DNA of 64,000 nt from Curtobacterium sp. 9128 (GCF_007673775.1 NZ_VEAF01000006.1:242227-306226); one strand, 5' to 3'. Shown: positions 1 through 8,523, counted from the stretch's first letter. The notes: generated by a model from the sequence alone, not told the origin. Numbers and translations are program-made.

Positions 1-235
1 TGGTCACCACGACCCACGCGTACCCGGCCGGGTCGGATGCGTCACCGGCGCGCGGTGCCGCGCCGAGCCTCCAGGCCGCCCGGTCCAGCGGACCGGGGTC
101 GGACGGCGGTGCCGACGTGATCAGCGGGATGACGACCGGGTCCAGGCCGCGCTCGCGCGCGGCCCGTGCGACGCGGTCGCCCCAGCCCCCGCCCCGCGGG
201 ACGACGACGACCGGAGCACGCGTGTCCGTGGCGCC
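1..235 (-). CDS. hemD: uroporphyrinogen-III synthase, N-terminal part, runs off the window
   Basis: The reading frame following hemC encodes a HemD-type N-terminus: a VVVVPRGG strand, then a GDRVARAARERGLD helix, a VIPLITS strand and a YAWVVVT strand at the window edge. HemD cyclises hydroxymethylbilane to uroporphyrinogen III, the step after HemC. The C-terminal part lies outside. The start is unresolved: in this frame there is no ATG, GTG or TTG before the first beta strand, and the frame stays open without a start far back into hemC. It is the -1 frame relative to hemC, so a frameshifted HemC-HemD product, a non-standard start, or a sequence error are all possible. Identity is fairly sure; the 5' boundary given is nominal. 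Confidence 0.75.
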
Positions 236-1224
236 TACCTCGACGAGGGTGCGATGTCCGCGAGGTCGGCCGCGCCGTTCTCGAGGAGCTCGGCAGCGAC
301 GCGGTCGCCGACCTCGAGCGCGTCGGCGAGACGGGTCTCGGCCGAGCCCTCCAGCACCGCGGCGTGCGACGCGGTGCGGTACTCCGACCCGTCGGGACGG
401 TAGACCGTGGCGGAGACGAGCAGCATCTCGGCGTCGACGATGGCGGTCGCGCCGATCGGTGCGGAGCAGCCGGCCTCGAGCCGTTCGAGGACGCGGCGCT
501 CGGCGGACACGGTCAGCCGCGTCGGCGCGTGCTCGAGCTTCCGCAGCCCCGCGAGCAGGCTCCGGTCAGTCTCGGAGGAGCGGATCTCGACCGCGAGCGC
601 GCCCTGTCCGGGAGCGCTCGGCCAGAAGCCGAGGTCGAGCAGCTCGGTCGCCTCGCCGAGGCGGTCGATGCGTGCCAGACCGGCGGCGGCGAGCACGACC
701 GCGTCGAGGTCGTCCTCGACGCGTCCGAGCCGGGTGTCGATGTTGCCGCGGATGTCCACGACGTCGAGGTCCGGACGCTTCGCCAGGAGCTGCGCCACGC
801 GTCGCGGCGACCCGGTGCCGACCTTCGCGCCCTCGGGCAGCGACTCGATCGTGGCGGCGTTCCGCGCGACGAGGACGTCACGGGCATCGGCGCGCTTCGG
901 CACCGCGCCGATCGTGAGCCCCTCGTACGGCGCGGTCGGCAGGTCCTTGAGCGAGTGCACGAGCACGTCGACCTCGTTCGCGACGAGCGCCTCGCGGAGC
1001 GCGCTCGCGAAGACACCCGTCCCGCCGAGCGACGCCAGGGAGGCACGGTTCGTGTCGCCCTCGCTCGTCACCGTGACGAGTTCGACCGGACGTCCCGAGG
1101 CCTTCGCCAGGCGGTCCGCGACGTCCTGCGACTGCGCGACCGCGAGTCGGCTGGCCCGAGTGCCGAGCCGGATCGGTGCGGGACCGGTGCTGCCCGTGGA
1201 GGCGGTGGTGGCGCCGTCGGTCAC
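235..1224 (-). CDS. hemC: hydroxymethylbilane synthase (porphobilinogen deaminase)
   Basis: HemC polymerises four porphobilinogens into hydroxymethylbilane in the cytoplasm. The 329-aa product has the family length. It shows the RLGTRASRLAVAQ opening, the VHSLKDLP motif near residue 90, and Cys253 in EAGCSAPIGA, which holds the dipyrromethane cofactor. The GTG start overlaps the cpfC stop as GTGA, so the two are translationally coupled. It is the fourth gene of the minus-strand run chdC-cpfC-hemC-hemD. Confidence is very high. Confidence 0.97.
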   Translation of the reverse strand: MTDGATTASTGSTGPAPIRLGTRASRLAVAQSQDVADRLAKASGRPVELVTVTSEGDTNRASLASLGGTGVFASALREALVANEVDVLVHSLKDLPTAPYEGLTIGAVPKRADARDVLVARNAATIESLPEGAKVGTGSPRRVAQLLAKRPDLDVVDIRGNIDTRLGRVEDDLDAVVLAAAGLARIDRLGEATELLDLGFWPSAPGQGALAVEIRSSETDRSLLAGLRKLEHAPTRLTVSAERRVLERLEAGCSAPIGATAIVDAEMLLVSATVYRPDGSEYRTASHAAVLEGSAETRLADALEVGDRVAAELLENGAADLADIAPSSR

Positions 1225-2462
1225 GGTGCGAGCCCGGCGGCCGCCGGCTTGAACCCGGCGCGGACGTTCTCACAGCACCCCGGACGGCACACGTCGTACC
1301 AGGGACCGATGTCGGTCAGGTGCGGGCGGTCGGCGGTCGGCGTGCCCTGGACGCGCTCGAGCACGAGGTCGACGAGACCGGAGACGTACGCCGGGTCGAC
1401 GCCGGGCGTCTGCGTCCGGAGCGACCAGAAGCCGAGCTCCTGGGCGGTCTCCGTCGCCTCTTCGTCGAGGTCCCACATGACCTCCATGTGGTCGCTCACG
1501 AAGCCGAGCGGGACGATGAGCACGGCACGGGTCGGACCGCCCTTGAGCTCCTCGTTCATGAAGTCGTTGATGTCCGGCTCGAGCCACGGCTGCGTCGGTG
1601 GGCCCGAGCGCGACTGGTAGACGAGCTTCCAGCCCGGCTTCGTCGTCCCGGCCAGGTGGGCGTGCTCGGGCTGCGCGAGCAGTTCGTTCCAGGCCTGCTC
1701 GAGGACGACCTCGGCGACGGCGAGGTGCTGCGCCTCGTACGCGCCGTGCTCGCCGAACCCGCGGAAGTCGGGGCCGGACCGTGCCGCGTCGGCGGAGGGG
1801 ATCGAGTGCGTCGAGAACAGGACCCGCAGCTCGGTCGCCACGTCCAGGCCCTCGTTCTCGGCGATCGCCTTCGCCAGGCCGTCACGGACGCCGTCGACGA
1901 ACGGCCGGACGAAGCCGGGGTGGTCGAAGAACTGCCGGATCTTGTCGATCTGGATCGTGTCGACGAGCCCGGTGCTGTCGAGCACGCGGGCGTAGTCCTC
2001 GCGGTACTGGCGGCAACTCGAGAAGGACGAGTAGGCGCTCGTCGCGATGGCGATGAGCTTCGTCAGACCGCGGTCGGCTGCCTCGGTGAAGGCGTCCTCG
2101 AGGTAGGGCTCCCAGTTGCGGTTGCCCCAGAGCACCGGCATGTCGATGCCGCGCTGCGCGAGCTCGGCCTCGAGCGCCGCCTTGAGCGCGCGGTTCTGCG
2201 CGTTGATCGGGCTGACGCCGCCGAAGTGCCGGTAGTGATGGGCGACCTCTTCGAGCCGCTCGTCCGGGATGCCGCGGCCACGCGTGACGTTGCGCAGGAA
2301 CGGGATGACGTCGTCCTGGCCCTCGGGACCGCCGAAGCCGGCGAGCAGGATCGCGTCGTACGCGGTCGGGACCTCGACGTGCTCCGGGCCGTCCGCCGCC
2401 GCGGGGGTCGCGGCGAGGACCGTGCCCCGTCCGTTCGTGATGTTGGTCGACGTGTCGCTCAC
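1221..2462 (-). CDS. cpfC: coproporphyrin III ferrochelatase
   Basis: Ferrochelatase family, 413 aa (traditional name hemH). It inserts Fe2+ into the porphyrin; in actinobacteria the substrate is coproporphyrin III, giving coprohaem. The sequence shows LLAGFGGPEG at the N-terminus, NRNWEPY, a SAYSSFSSCRQYRE stretch holding the conserved metal-binding region, FSTHSIP near residue 220 with the catalytic His, and the YQSRSGPPTQPWLEPD block. The C-terminal CRPGCCEN resembles the cysteine-rich tail that ligates a 2Fe-2S cluster in actinobacterial ferrochelatases. The GTG start overlaps the chdC stop by four bases. Confidence 0.96.
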   Translation of the reverse strand: MSDTSTNITNGRGTVLAATPAAADGPEHVEVPTAYDAILLAGFGGPEGQDDVIPFLRNVTRGRGIPDERLEEVAHHYRHFGGVSPINAQNRALKAALEAELAQRGIDMPVLWGNRNWEPYLEDAFTEAADRGLTKLIAIATSAYSSFSSCRQYREDYARVLDSTGLVDTIQIDKIRQFFDHPGFVRPFVDGVRDGLAKAIAENEGLDVATELRVLFSTHSIPSADAARSGPDFRGFGEHGAYEAQHLAVAEVVLEQAWNELLAQPEHAHLAGTTKPGWKLVYQSRSGPPTQPWLEPDINDFMNEELKGGPTRAVLIVPLGFVSDHMEVMWDLDEEATETAQELGFWSLRTQTPGVDPAYVSGLVDLVLERVQGTPTADRPHLTDIGPWYDVCRPGCCENVRAGFKPAAAGLAP

Positions 2463-3178
2463 GAGAGCACCTCCGGCAGCTCGGTGGTCGTCACGCGACG
2501 ACCGGTGAAGAACGGCACCTCTTCACGCACGTGCATGCGTGCTTCGGTGTAGCGCAGGTCGCGCATCAGGTCCACGAGGTCCACCAGGTCCGGGCTCTCG
2601 AGCGGCAGGATCCACTCGTAGTCGCTCAGCGCGAAGGTGGCGATCGTGTTCGTCAGGACGCGGCGGTACTTCGCACCGGCGATGCCGTGGTCGCGGAGCA
2701 TGGTCGACCGCTCCTCCTCGGGCAGGAGGTACCACTCGTAGGACCGGACGAACGGGTAGACCGTGATCCAGGCCTCCGGGTCCTTGCCACGGAGGAACGC
2801 CGGCGTGTGCCGCTTGTTGAACTCGGCCTCGCGGTGCATCGCCATGGCGTGCCACACGGGTTCGGCGTCCTGGAAGAGCGCGGTCCGCCGGATCGCCCGG
2901 AGCACGGCCTGGATCGCCTGGGCGTCGTCGCCGTGCAGCCAGACCATGACGTCCGCGTCGGCCCGGAAGCCGGAGACGTCGTAGAAGCCGCGGATGGTCA
3001 CACCACGCTCGGCCGCCGCGGCGACGACGCCGTCGAGCTCGGCGACCGCGTCGGGCCCGACCGTGTGGATCGGTCCGAGGGGCCGGCGGAACACGGCCCA
3101 CAGCGCGTACGCGGTGAGGAGGTTCGGGTCGATCCCGGAGTCGTGGGACGGGTCGTGCGCGGGCACGGTGGAACTCAT
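2459..3178 (-). CDS. chdC: coprohaem decarboxylase (HemQ, chlorite-dismutase fold)
   Basis: ChdC performs the last step of the coproporphyrin-dependent pathway, two oxidative decarboxylations of coprohaem to haem b. The 239-aa protein has the actinobacterial length and the FYDVSGFRADADVMVWLHG, VYPFVRSYEWYLLP (substrate-radical Tyr, about residues 140-150) and RDHGIAGAKYRRVLTNT (proximal His region) blocks. The ATG at 3178 is preceded by GACATT six bases upstream, a likely -10 of a leaderless promoter. It heads chdC-cpfC-hemC-hemD, in which each start overlaps the previous stop where readable. Confidence 0.96.
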   Translation of the reverse strand: MSSTVPAHDPSHDSGIDPNLLTAYALWAVFRRPLGPIHTVGPDAVAELDGVVAAAAERGVTIRGFYDVSGFRADADVMVWLHGDDAQAIQAVLRAIRRTALFQDAEPVWHAMAMHREAEFNKRHTPAFLRGKDPEAWITVYPFVRSYEWYLLPEEERSTMLRDHGIAGAKYRRVLTNTIATFALSDYEWILPLESPDLVDLVDLMRDLRYTEARMHVREEVPFFTGRRVTTTELPEVLS

Positions 3179-3235
3179 GCGTCCAATGTCCTGTCGTTGC
3201 GAGGGGAAACGCCGCTCCCCGTCCGGCGGCGAGCG

Positions 3236-3472
3236 CTACCGCCGTCGGAGCACCGCTACGACGATACCCCCGACCACCGCCACGCCGGCTCCGAGCCCGG
3301 CCAGGTACGGCACCGGGTTCGCCTGGGCACCGCGCTTGACCTTCGACGCCGCGATGCCGATCTGCTTCGGCACGTTGAGCTTGTCCTCGATCGCGTCGAG
3401 CGTGTCGAAGAGCTGTGCCCGAGTCGCGGCGACGTCGTCGGCGAGCTGGTCGTGGGGGTGCTGGTCGGTCAC
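3236..3472 (-). CDS. DUF3618-type small membrane protein
   Basis: A 78-aa protein beginning with GTG. An N-terminal amphipathic part (DDVAATRAQLFDTLDAIEDKL) matches the DUF3618 signature, followed by a hinge and one C-terminal membrane helix (LAGLGAGVAVVGGIVVAVL) ending in RRR. Function unknown; the family is common in actinobacteria beside YtxH-like and holin-family genes, as here. It lies 23 bases downstream of the holin-family gene and is probably co-transcribed with it. Confidence 0.8.
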   Translation of the reverse strand: MTDQHPHDQLADDVAATRAQLFDTLDAIEDKLNVPKQIGIAASKVKRGAQANPVPYLAGLGAGVAVVGGIVVAVLRRR

Positions 3473-3495
3473 GGGGTCCTCCGGGAGTGGGTGGT

Positions 3496-3954
3496 TCAGA
3501 ACCGACCGCTCACGTCCGGCTTGCGGGACGCGTGCTGGGTCGGGGGCGTCGGCTTCTTGCCCATGCCCTTCACCGCGTTGATGTCGTTCTTGACGCTGTC
3601 GATCGTGCGCTTCGGCGTGATCGGCAGCCCCTTCTTGAACCGCTTCCAGCCGACGAACCCGAGGATGCCAGCGACGACGAGCATCACGAACGCCAGGACG
3701 AGGGCGGCCAGCCAGGCCGGCATGACCGTCGCGAGGCCCATCACGGCAGCGGTCAGCAGGACGCCGATCGCGTAGAGCACGATGACGAGGGCCACGACCA
3801 GGATGGCCGCGGCGATCGCGAAGACCTTCGCCTTGCCGACGAGTTCCGCCTTGAGGAGCGCGATCTCACCCTTGACGAGGTTCTTGACGAGCTGTGGGAC
3901 GTCCCCGACGAGACCGAACAGCGATCGCGGTTTCCGGTCACGGGTGTCGGTCAT
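3496..3954 (-). CDS. actinobacterial holin superfamily III (phage_holin_3-type) membrane protein
   Basis: The 152-aa product has a short N-terminal helix (VPQLVKNLVKGEIALLKAEL), then two membrane helices (VFAIAAAILVVALVIVLYAI and AWLAALVLAFVMLVVAGILG) and a basic C-terminus. This is the usual layout of the chromosomal holin-superfamily proteins of actinobacteria, which occur with YtxH- and DUF3618-type partners and are not phage lysis genes. The ATG overlaps the stop of the upstream YtxH-like gene (ATGA). Its physiological role is unknown; an envelope or general-stress role is inferred from the partners. Confidence 0.8.
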   Translation of the reverse strand: MTDTRDRKPRSLFGLVGDVPQLVKNLVKGEIALLKAELVGKAKVFAIAAAILVVALVIVLYAIGVLLTAAVMGLATVMPAWLAALVLAFVMLVVAGILGFVGWKRFKKGLPITPKRTIDSVKNDINAVKGMGKKPTPPTQHASRKPDVSGRF

Positions 3955-4205
3955 GAGGCCTGGGCGTCCTTCTTCTGACCGACCTTGCGGACGACCTTCT
4001 TGGTCTGCTCACCGACGAACTCGGCGACGTCGGGGGTCTTGTCCGCGACGAAGTCCTCGACGGTGTGGACGCCCTGCTGGACGCCGTTGCTGTTCCAGAT
4101 CTTGCCGGTGACGGTCTTGATCTGTTCGTACCGCGCCCGCCCGGCTCGCGATCCCAGGACGTACCCGAGTGCTGCGCCGGCGACGAACAGGAGCCTGCCT
4201 CGCAT
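3951..4205 (-). CDS. YtxH-like small membrane protein
   Basis: An 84-aa protein. The N-terminal hydrophobic segment LLFVAGAALGYVLGSRAG, rich in glycine, is followed by an amphipathic basic helix ending QTKKVVRKVGQKKDAQAS. This is the pattern of YtxH/GvpP-type envelope proteins. A strong Shine-Dalgarno sequence (CGGAGGAAC) precedes the ATG at 4205. It is the first gene of a three-gene operon with the holin-superfamily and DUF3618 genes, placed between cgoX and chdC. Function unknown. Confidence 0.75.
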   Translation of the reverse strand: MRGRLLFVAGAALGYVLGSRAGRARYEQIKTVTGKIWNSNGVQQGVHTVEDFVADKTPDVAEFVGEQTKKVVRKVGQKKDAQAS

Positions 4206-4240
4206 GGTTCCTCCGTTGTGGTCTTGAGTGCGTGGTCATG

Positions 4241-4262
4241 CGCCGAACGGAATGTCTCGGCG
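4241..4262 (-). terminator. weak hairpin downstream of cgoX
   Basis: CGCCGA and TCGGCG arms (6 bp) flank a 10-base loop, 39 bases beyond the cgoX stop. There is no U-tract. It may be a weak terminator or part of the leader of the YtxH-like operon. Confidence 0.25.
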
Positions 4263-4300
4263 TTCCACCAACAGTAGCCCTCGGGGGGTCTGTGGTCCGC

Positions 4301-5617
4301 TCAGGAACTGAGGAGGTCCCGCACGGTGCCCCGGACGCCGTCGACGATCCCGGCCAGGCCGCGCCCCCGCGTCGCCTCGCCGATGCCGACGACGCCCGTG
4401 GCGAGGCTGGCCGGCGCGGTGTCCGGGCCGTGCCAGCGGACGCGGGCGGCGCCGACCACGTTCCGCGCGTCCACGGCGACGCCCAGGAGCGCGGTCGCGT
4501 CGGTCGTCGCGCGGACGCCCGCCTCGCCGCCGGGGTCGACCGGGAGGCTCGTGCCCACGTCGTGCGCGTCCGCTGCGGTCGTCGCGTAGCTGAGCCGCAG
4601 GACGTGACGTCCGTCCGCCGCGTCGGCGAGCCACCGCCACTTCGCCGTGGCGTGCGTGAGTGCCTTCGCGCGGACGCCCACGGCGTCGGGGTGCACGAGC
4701 ATCCCGGTGCCGCGCGGCGCGGCGTCGAGCTCGGGCTGGTCCACGACGAGCGTGAGCAGCTCGATGCCCGCGCGCCGTGGGCTCGCGGCACGGTGCGGGT
4801 CCGGCACCGCGGCCAGGACGTGGTCGGCCACCAGCCGCTCCGCGACGCCGTCGGCACCGAGGACCTCGACGGCGGCGCGTTCGATCCGGGACGCACGGGT
4901 GTGCAGCCGGACGTCGACCCGGTAGGTCTCCATGTCCGCGACGAGCTCGTCGACGAGTCGCACGATCCCACCGCGGATGCCCTGCACGGCGGACCCGGCC
5001 GTCGCGCGTTCCCGGAGCGCCAGCACGGCGCGGGCGAGCGATCCCTCGCGCTGCAGCGCTGCCCGGAGGCCCGGGGCGACCCGGTCCGGGTCGAGGTCGT
5101 CCGGGTGCGTGGAGTGCACGCCGGCGACGATCGGCACGACGAGGTCGTCGAGGACCCTGGCCCCCATCCGTCGCCGGACGAGCTCGCCGAGGGACGCGGC
5201 CCCCGCACCGACCGGACCGGGGATGAGTGCGTCGAACTGGGCCCGGAACGCGGCGCCCTGCCCGACCACGGCGATGACGTCGGCGGCCATCGGGCTGCCC
5301 GGGATGCCGAGCATCCCCGTCTTCGGGATCGGGGCGACGCGACCGTCGCGGGTCATCAGCCACGCGCCGCGGGGGTCGGGGTCGACGATGTCGTTCCCGA
5401 GCCCGAGCTCGATCGCGAGCGACCCGACGGCGTCCGTCCGGGTGGCGAACGAGTCCGCCGCCATGTCGAGGTCGATCCCGGCGACGGTGTGGCGGCGGGT
5501 CATGCCGCCGAGGGTCCCCGACGCCTCGACGAGCACCACGTGCACACCGGCCTTCGCGAGGTCGCGGGCGGCGACGAGCCCGGCGAACCCGCCCCCGACG
5601 ACGACGGCGTCCGTCAT
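4301..5617 (-). CDS. cgoX: coproporphyrinogen III oxidase (HemY-type, FAD)
   Basis: An FAD amine-oxidase-fold protein of 438 aa. The N-terminus AVVVGGGFAGLVAARDLAKAG is the dinucleotide-binding beta-alpha-beta, followed by the EASGTLGGMTR motif. In Gram-positive bacteria the enzyme oxidises coproporphyrinogen III to coproporphyrin III, feeding CpfC; older annotation calls it protoporphyrinogen oxidase hemY/hemG. The frame stays open far upstream inside hemE antisense-free sequence, but the ATG at 5617 overlaps the hemE stop (ATGA) and starts exactly at the FAD fold, so this start is chosen. Confidence 0.95.
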   Translation of the reverse strand: MTDAVVVGGGFAGLVAARDLAKAGVHVVLVEASGTLGGMTRRHTVAGIDLDMAADSFATRTDAVGSLAIELGLGNDIVDPDPRGAWLMTRDGRVAPIPKTGMLGIPGSPMAADVIAVVGQGAAFRAQFDALIPGPVGAGAASLGELVRRRMGARVLDDLVVPIVAGVHSTHPDDLDPDRVAPGLRAALQREGSLARAVLALRERATAGSAVQGIRGGIVRLVDELVADMETYRVDVRLHTRASRIERAAVEVLGADGVAERLVADHVLAAVPDPHRAASPRRAGIELLTLVVDQPELDAAPRGTGMLVHPDAVGVRAKALTHATAKWRWLADAADGRHVLRLSYATTAADAHDVGTSLPVDPGGEAGVRATTDATALLGVAVDARNVVGAARVRWHGPDTAPASLATGVVGIGEATRGRGLAGIVDGVRGTVRDLLSS

Positions 5618-6729
5618 GCGACGGCCCCGATGGTCCCGTCGCCCAGGGTGTGGACCAGCTCGACCAGCCGGGTGAGCACGGCGGGGTCGGTCTCCGGCGG
5701 GACCCCGTGCCCGAGGTTCACCACGTGGGCGCGGGCGGAGCCACCGCGGCGCACGACGTCGCGCACGTGGGCCTCGAGCACCTCCCACGGCGCAGCGAGC
5801 ATCGCGGGGTCGACGTTCCCCTGCACCGTGACCCCCGAGCCGACGCGCTCGACGGCCTGGTCGAGCGGCAGGCGCCAGTCCACGCCGACGGCGTCCACCT
5901 GCACGCCGTCGGTGCCGAGGGTGGTCATGTCCCGCAGGACCTCGCCGCTGCCGACGCCGAAGTGGATGCGCGGGACGCCGAGGTCGGCGACGTGGGCGAG
6001 CGCCGCGGCCGAGTGCGGTGCGACGTGCGCCAGGTAGTCGGCGCGGGAGAGCGAGCCGACCCACGAGTCGAACAGCTGCGCGGCCGAGGCCCCGGCGAGC
6101 ACCTGGGCGCGGAGGAAGGCCCCGGAGACGTCGGCGGCCCAGCCGAGCAGGCGCGACCACGTCTCCGGGTCGGCGTGCATCATCGTGCGGGCACGGATGT
6201 GGTCCTTCGACGGGCCGCCCTCGACCAGGTACGCGGCGAGGGTGAACGGGGCGCCGGCGAAGCCGATGAGCGGCGTGGTGCCGAGGCCGGCGACGGTGCG
6301 CTCCACGGCCTGCGTGATCGGGGCGAGGGCAGCCGGGTCGAGCGCCGCGAGCGCGTCGACGTCCGCGGGGGTGCGGATCGGGGAGCCGAGCACCGGCCCG
6401 CGCCCGGGGACGATCTCCACGTCGACGCCCGCGAGCTTGATCGGCACGACGATGTCGCTGAAGAAGATGCCGGCGTCGACCCCGTGCCGTCGGACGGGCT
6501 GCAGTGTGATCTCCGACGCCATCGCCGGGTCGAGGCAGGCGTCGAGCATGGCGGTCCCCACGCGGAGTTCGCGGTACTCCGGCAGCGAACGGCCGGCCTG
6601 CCGCATGAACCACACCGGCAGCGTCTCCGGCCGGTCGCCACGGAGCGCACGGACCAGCGGGGACCCGGCGGTGCGGCCGTCGACGATCGGGTGCGTTGCC
6701 GGCAGGACGGAGGTGGGTGCATCGGTCAC
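5614..6729 (-). CDS. hemE: uroporphyrinogen decarboxylase
   Basis: HemE removes four carboxyl groups from uroporphyrinogen III to give coproporphyrinogen III. The 371-aa product has the signature PVWFMRQAGRSLPEYR near residue 30, FFSDIVVP, GFAGAPFTLAAYLVEG and the HFGVGSGEVL block. Longer in-frame starts exist, but GACAAT lies six bases before the GTG at 6729, a -10 box placed for a leaderless transcript, and the protein then begins at the usual family position. It is coupled to cgoX by an ATGA overlap and diverges from hemA. Confidence 0.95.
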   Translation of the reverse strand: MTDAPTSVLPATHPIVDGRTAGSPLVRALRGDRPETLPVWFMRQAGRSLPEYRELRVGTAMLDACLDPAMASEITLQPVRRHGVDAGIFFSDIVVPIKLAGVDVEIVPGRGPVLGSPIRTPADVDALAALDPAALAPITQAVERTVAGLGTTPLIGFAGAPFTLAAYLVEGGPSKDHIRARTMMHADPETWSRLLGWAADVSGAFLRAQVLAGASAAQLFDSWVGSLSRADYLAHVAPHSAAALAHVADLGVPRIHFGVGSGEVLRDMTTLGTDGVQVDAVGVDWRLPLDQAVERVGSGVTVQGNVDPAMLAAPWEVLEAHVRDVVRRGGSARAHVVNLGHGVPPETDPAVLTRLVELVHTLGDGTIGAVA

Positions 6730-6781
6730 CTGTCGATTGTCGCAGCAGCGACTGTCGGACATGCGCGGTACCATGGAGTAC
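6730..6781. promoter_or_regulatory. divergent hemE/hemA promoter region, both leaderless
   Basis: Only 52 bases separate the chosen starts. On the minus strand GACAAT (6741-6736) ends six bases before the hemE GTG. On the plus strand TACCAT (6769-6774) ends seven bases before the hemA GTG at 6782. Both fit -10 boxes whose transcripts begin at the start codon. No clear -35 boxes. Confidence 0.5.
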
Positions 6782-8095
6782 GTGCTCATCTGTCTCACGG
6801 CGTCGCATCGCAACGCCAGCTTCGACCTCCTGGAGCGACTGAGCATCGGCGCCCCCGCGGCCGCCTCCCGACTCGTCACCGACTCGGACGTCCTCGACGG
6901 TGCGGTGGTCCTCGCGACCTGCAACCGCTTCGAGGCCTACCTCGACATCGCCGGCGACGACCGCGACTCCGCGGTGTCCGCCACCGTGCAGGCCGTCGCC
7001 TCGGCCAGCGGTCTGCAGGGCGACGAGGTCCTCGACTCCGTGTCCGTCCTCGGCGGCAAGGACGTCGTGCAGCACCTGTTCGCCGTCTCGAGCGGGCTGG
7101 AGTCCGTCGTGATCGGCGAGACCGAGATCTCCGGGCAGGTCCGCCGCTCGCTCGAGGAGGCCCGCGCGAACGGCACCACCACCTCGGACCTCGAGCGGCT
7201 CTTCCAGGAGGCCGCGCACACCTCCCGCGGCGTGAAGACCCGGACCCGGATCGGTGCGGCGGGCCGCTCGCTCGTCCGCCTCGGGCTCGAGCTCGCGTCG
7301 TCGCGCGTGACCGACTGGGCGCACACCGACGTGCTCCTGGTGGGGACCGGCAGCTACGCCGCGACCACGATCGCCGCGCTGCGTGACCGCGGTGCCGAGC
7401 GCATCCAGGTCCACTCGCCGTCGGGTCGCGCACCGTGGTTCGCCGCCAAGCACGACCTCGTCGCGGCGACCGACCTCCGCCAGGCCATCGCCACGAGCGA
7501 CGTCGTGATCACGTGCACGTCGAGCGAGGTCCCGGTCATCGGGCCGGCCGACCTCGACGACGGCGTCCGGCGCATCGTGATCGACCTCGGACTCCCCCGG
7601 AACGTCGACCCGGCCGCGGCCGGTGTGGACGGTGTCGAACTGCTCGACCTCGAGACCATCGGCATCCACGCGCCGATCGCCGAGCTGAACGCCGAGTCCG
7701 AGGCCCGCGCCATGGTCGACGACGCCGTGTCCCGGTTCCGCGCTCAGGCGATGGAGCAGTCGACGACGCCGGCGCTCGTGGCCTTCCGGAAGCACGTCTT
7801 CGCCATCCTGGACGACGAGATCGACCGCGTGCACCGCCGCGGGGACAGCACGCCGGAGACCGCGGAGCAGACCGAGCGCGCACTCCGGCACCTGGTCGGC
7901 GTCCTGCTGCACCGTCCGTCGGTCCGTGCCCGGGAGCTCGGCCGGGCCGGCCGCGGCGACGAGTTCGTGGGCGCGCTGGACGCCCTGTTCGGCGTCCGTG
8001 CCGAACCCGAGGCGGAGCTGGACGTGCCCACCCCCGTCGTGCCGCTGGCGGACCGGACCGCGCCGATCCGCGACGACGCTGCGGACGCGAGCTGA
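6782..8095 (+). CDS. hemA: glutamyl-tRNA reductase
   Basis: HemA reduces glutamyl-tRNA(Glu) to glutamate-1-semialdehyde, the first committed step of the C5 pathway. From the GTG at 6782 it is 437 aa. It opens with LICLTASHRNASFDLLERL and has ATCNRFEAY with the catalytic Cys47, then SGLESVVIGETEI with the active-site region, an NADP-binding VGTGSYAATT segment, and a C-terminal dimerisation helix domain. An ATG nine bases upstream (6773) is in frame but overlaps the probable -10 hexamer, so the GTG is preferred. Divergent from hemE. Confidence 0.95.
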   Translation: MLICLTASHRNASFDLLERLSIGAPAAASRLVTDSDVLDGAVVLATCNRFEAYLDIAGDDRDSAVSATVQAVASASGLQGDEVLDSVSVLGGKDVVQHLFAVSSGLESVVIGETEISGQVRRSLEEARANGTTTSDLERLFQEAAHTSRGVKTRTRIGAAGRSLVRLGLELASSRVTDWAHTDVLLVGTGSYAATTIAALRDRGAERIQVHSPSGRAPWFAAKHDLVAATDLRQAIATSDVVITCTSSEVPVIGPADLDDGVRRIVIDLGLPRNVDPAAAGVDGVELLDLETIGIHAPIAELNAESEARAMVDDAVSRFRAQAMEQSTTPALVAFRKHVFAILDDEIDRVHRRGDSTPETAEQTERALRHLVGVLLHRPSVRARELGRAGRGDEFVGALDALFGVRAEPEAELDVPTPVVPLADRTAPIRDDAADAS

Positions 8096-8523
8096 GCCTC
8101 CCCCGACCGCGACCGACGCTCCGCGTCAGCGCACTGCTGCTGGTCCGTGACCGACGCGTGCTCATGGTGCGGGCGCGTGGCCGCGACGTGCTCTACCTGC
8201 CCGGTGGCAAGGCGGAGCCGCACGAGACCGACGTCGAGGCCGTCGTGCGGGAGGCCCTGGAGGAGACGGGCCTCCGGCTCACCGCGGACGACGTCGACGA
8301 GTTCGCCGTCGTCACGGAGGCGGCGCACGGCCACGGTCCGGACACGATGGTCACGATGACCCTGTTCCTGGTCCGGCCGGGAGGCCCGCTCGACGCCGTC
8401 ACGCCCGTCGCGTCCGCCGAGGTGGACGAGGTCGTGTGGGTCACCTCCGACGATGCCGACCGGTTCCCGCCCGCCGGCATCGAGACGGTCCGCCTGCTGA
8501 CGCAGGCAGACCTCATCGACTAG
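8092..8523 (+). CDS. NUDIX hydrolase directly after hemA, start codon unclear
   Basis: The frame encodes a complete small NUDIX fold: first beta strand RVSALLLVRDRRVLMVRA, the box GGKAEPHE-x7-REALEETGL with all GX5EX7REUXEEXGU positions, and the usual C-terminal strands. NUDIX enzymes hydrolyse nucleoside diphosphates linked to another moiety; the substrate cannot be told. No ATG, GTG or TTG precedes the first beta strand. The given start is a CTG overlapping the hemA stop (CTGA), in line with other coupled genes here, but it is a guess; the GTG at 8158 would delete the first strand. Confidence 0.75.
   Translation: MSLPRPRPTLRVSALLLVRDRRVLMVRARGRDVLYLPGGKAEPHETDVEAVVREALEETGLRLTADDVDEFAVVTEAAHGHGPDTMVTMTLFLVRPGGPLDAVTPVASAEVDEVVWVTSDDADRFPPAGIETVRLLTQADLID

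Noticed and set aside
3496..3954. Holin-family gene as evidence of a prophage
   Set aside because: No phage structural, integrase or lysis genes nearby; its partners are chromosomal YtxH and DUF3618 genes.
4301..7912. A 1203-codon minus-strand frame covering cgoX, hemE and hemA
   Set aside because: Only the part from 5617 down encodes a protein family (CgoX); the rest is the antisense or alternate frame of hemE and hemA in GC-rich DNA.
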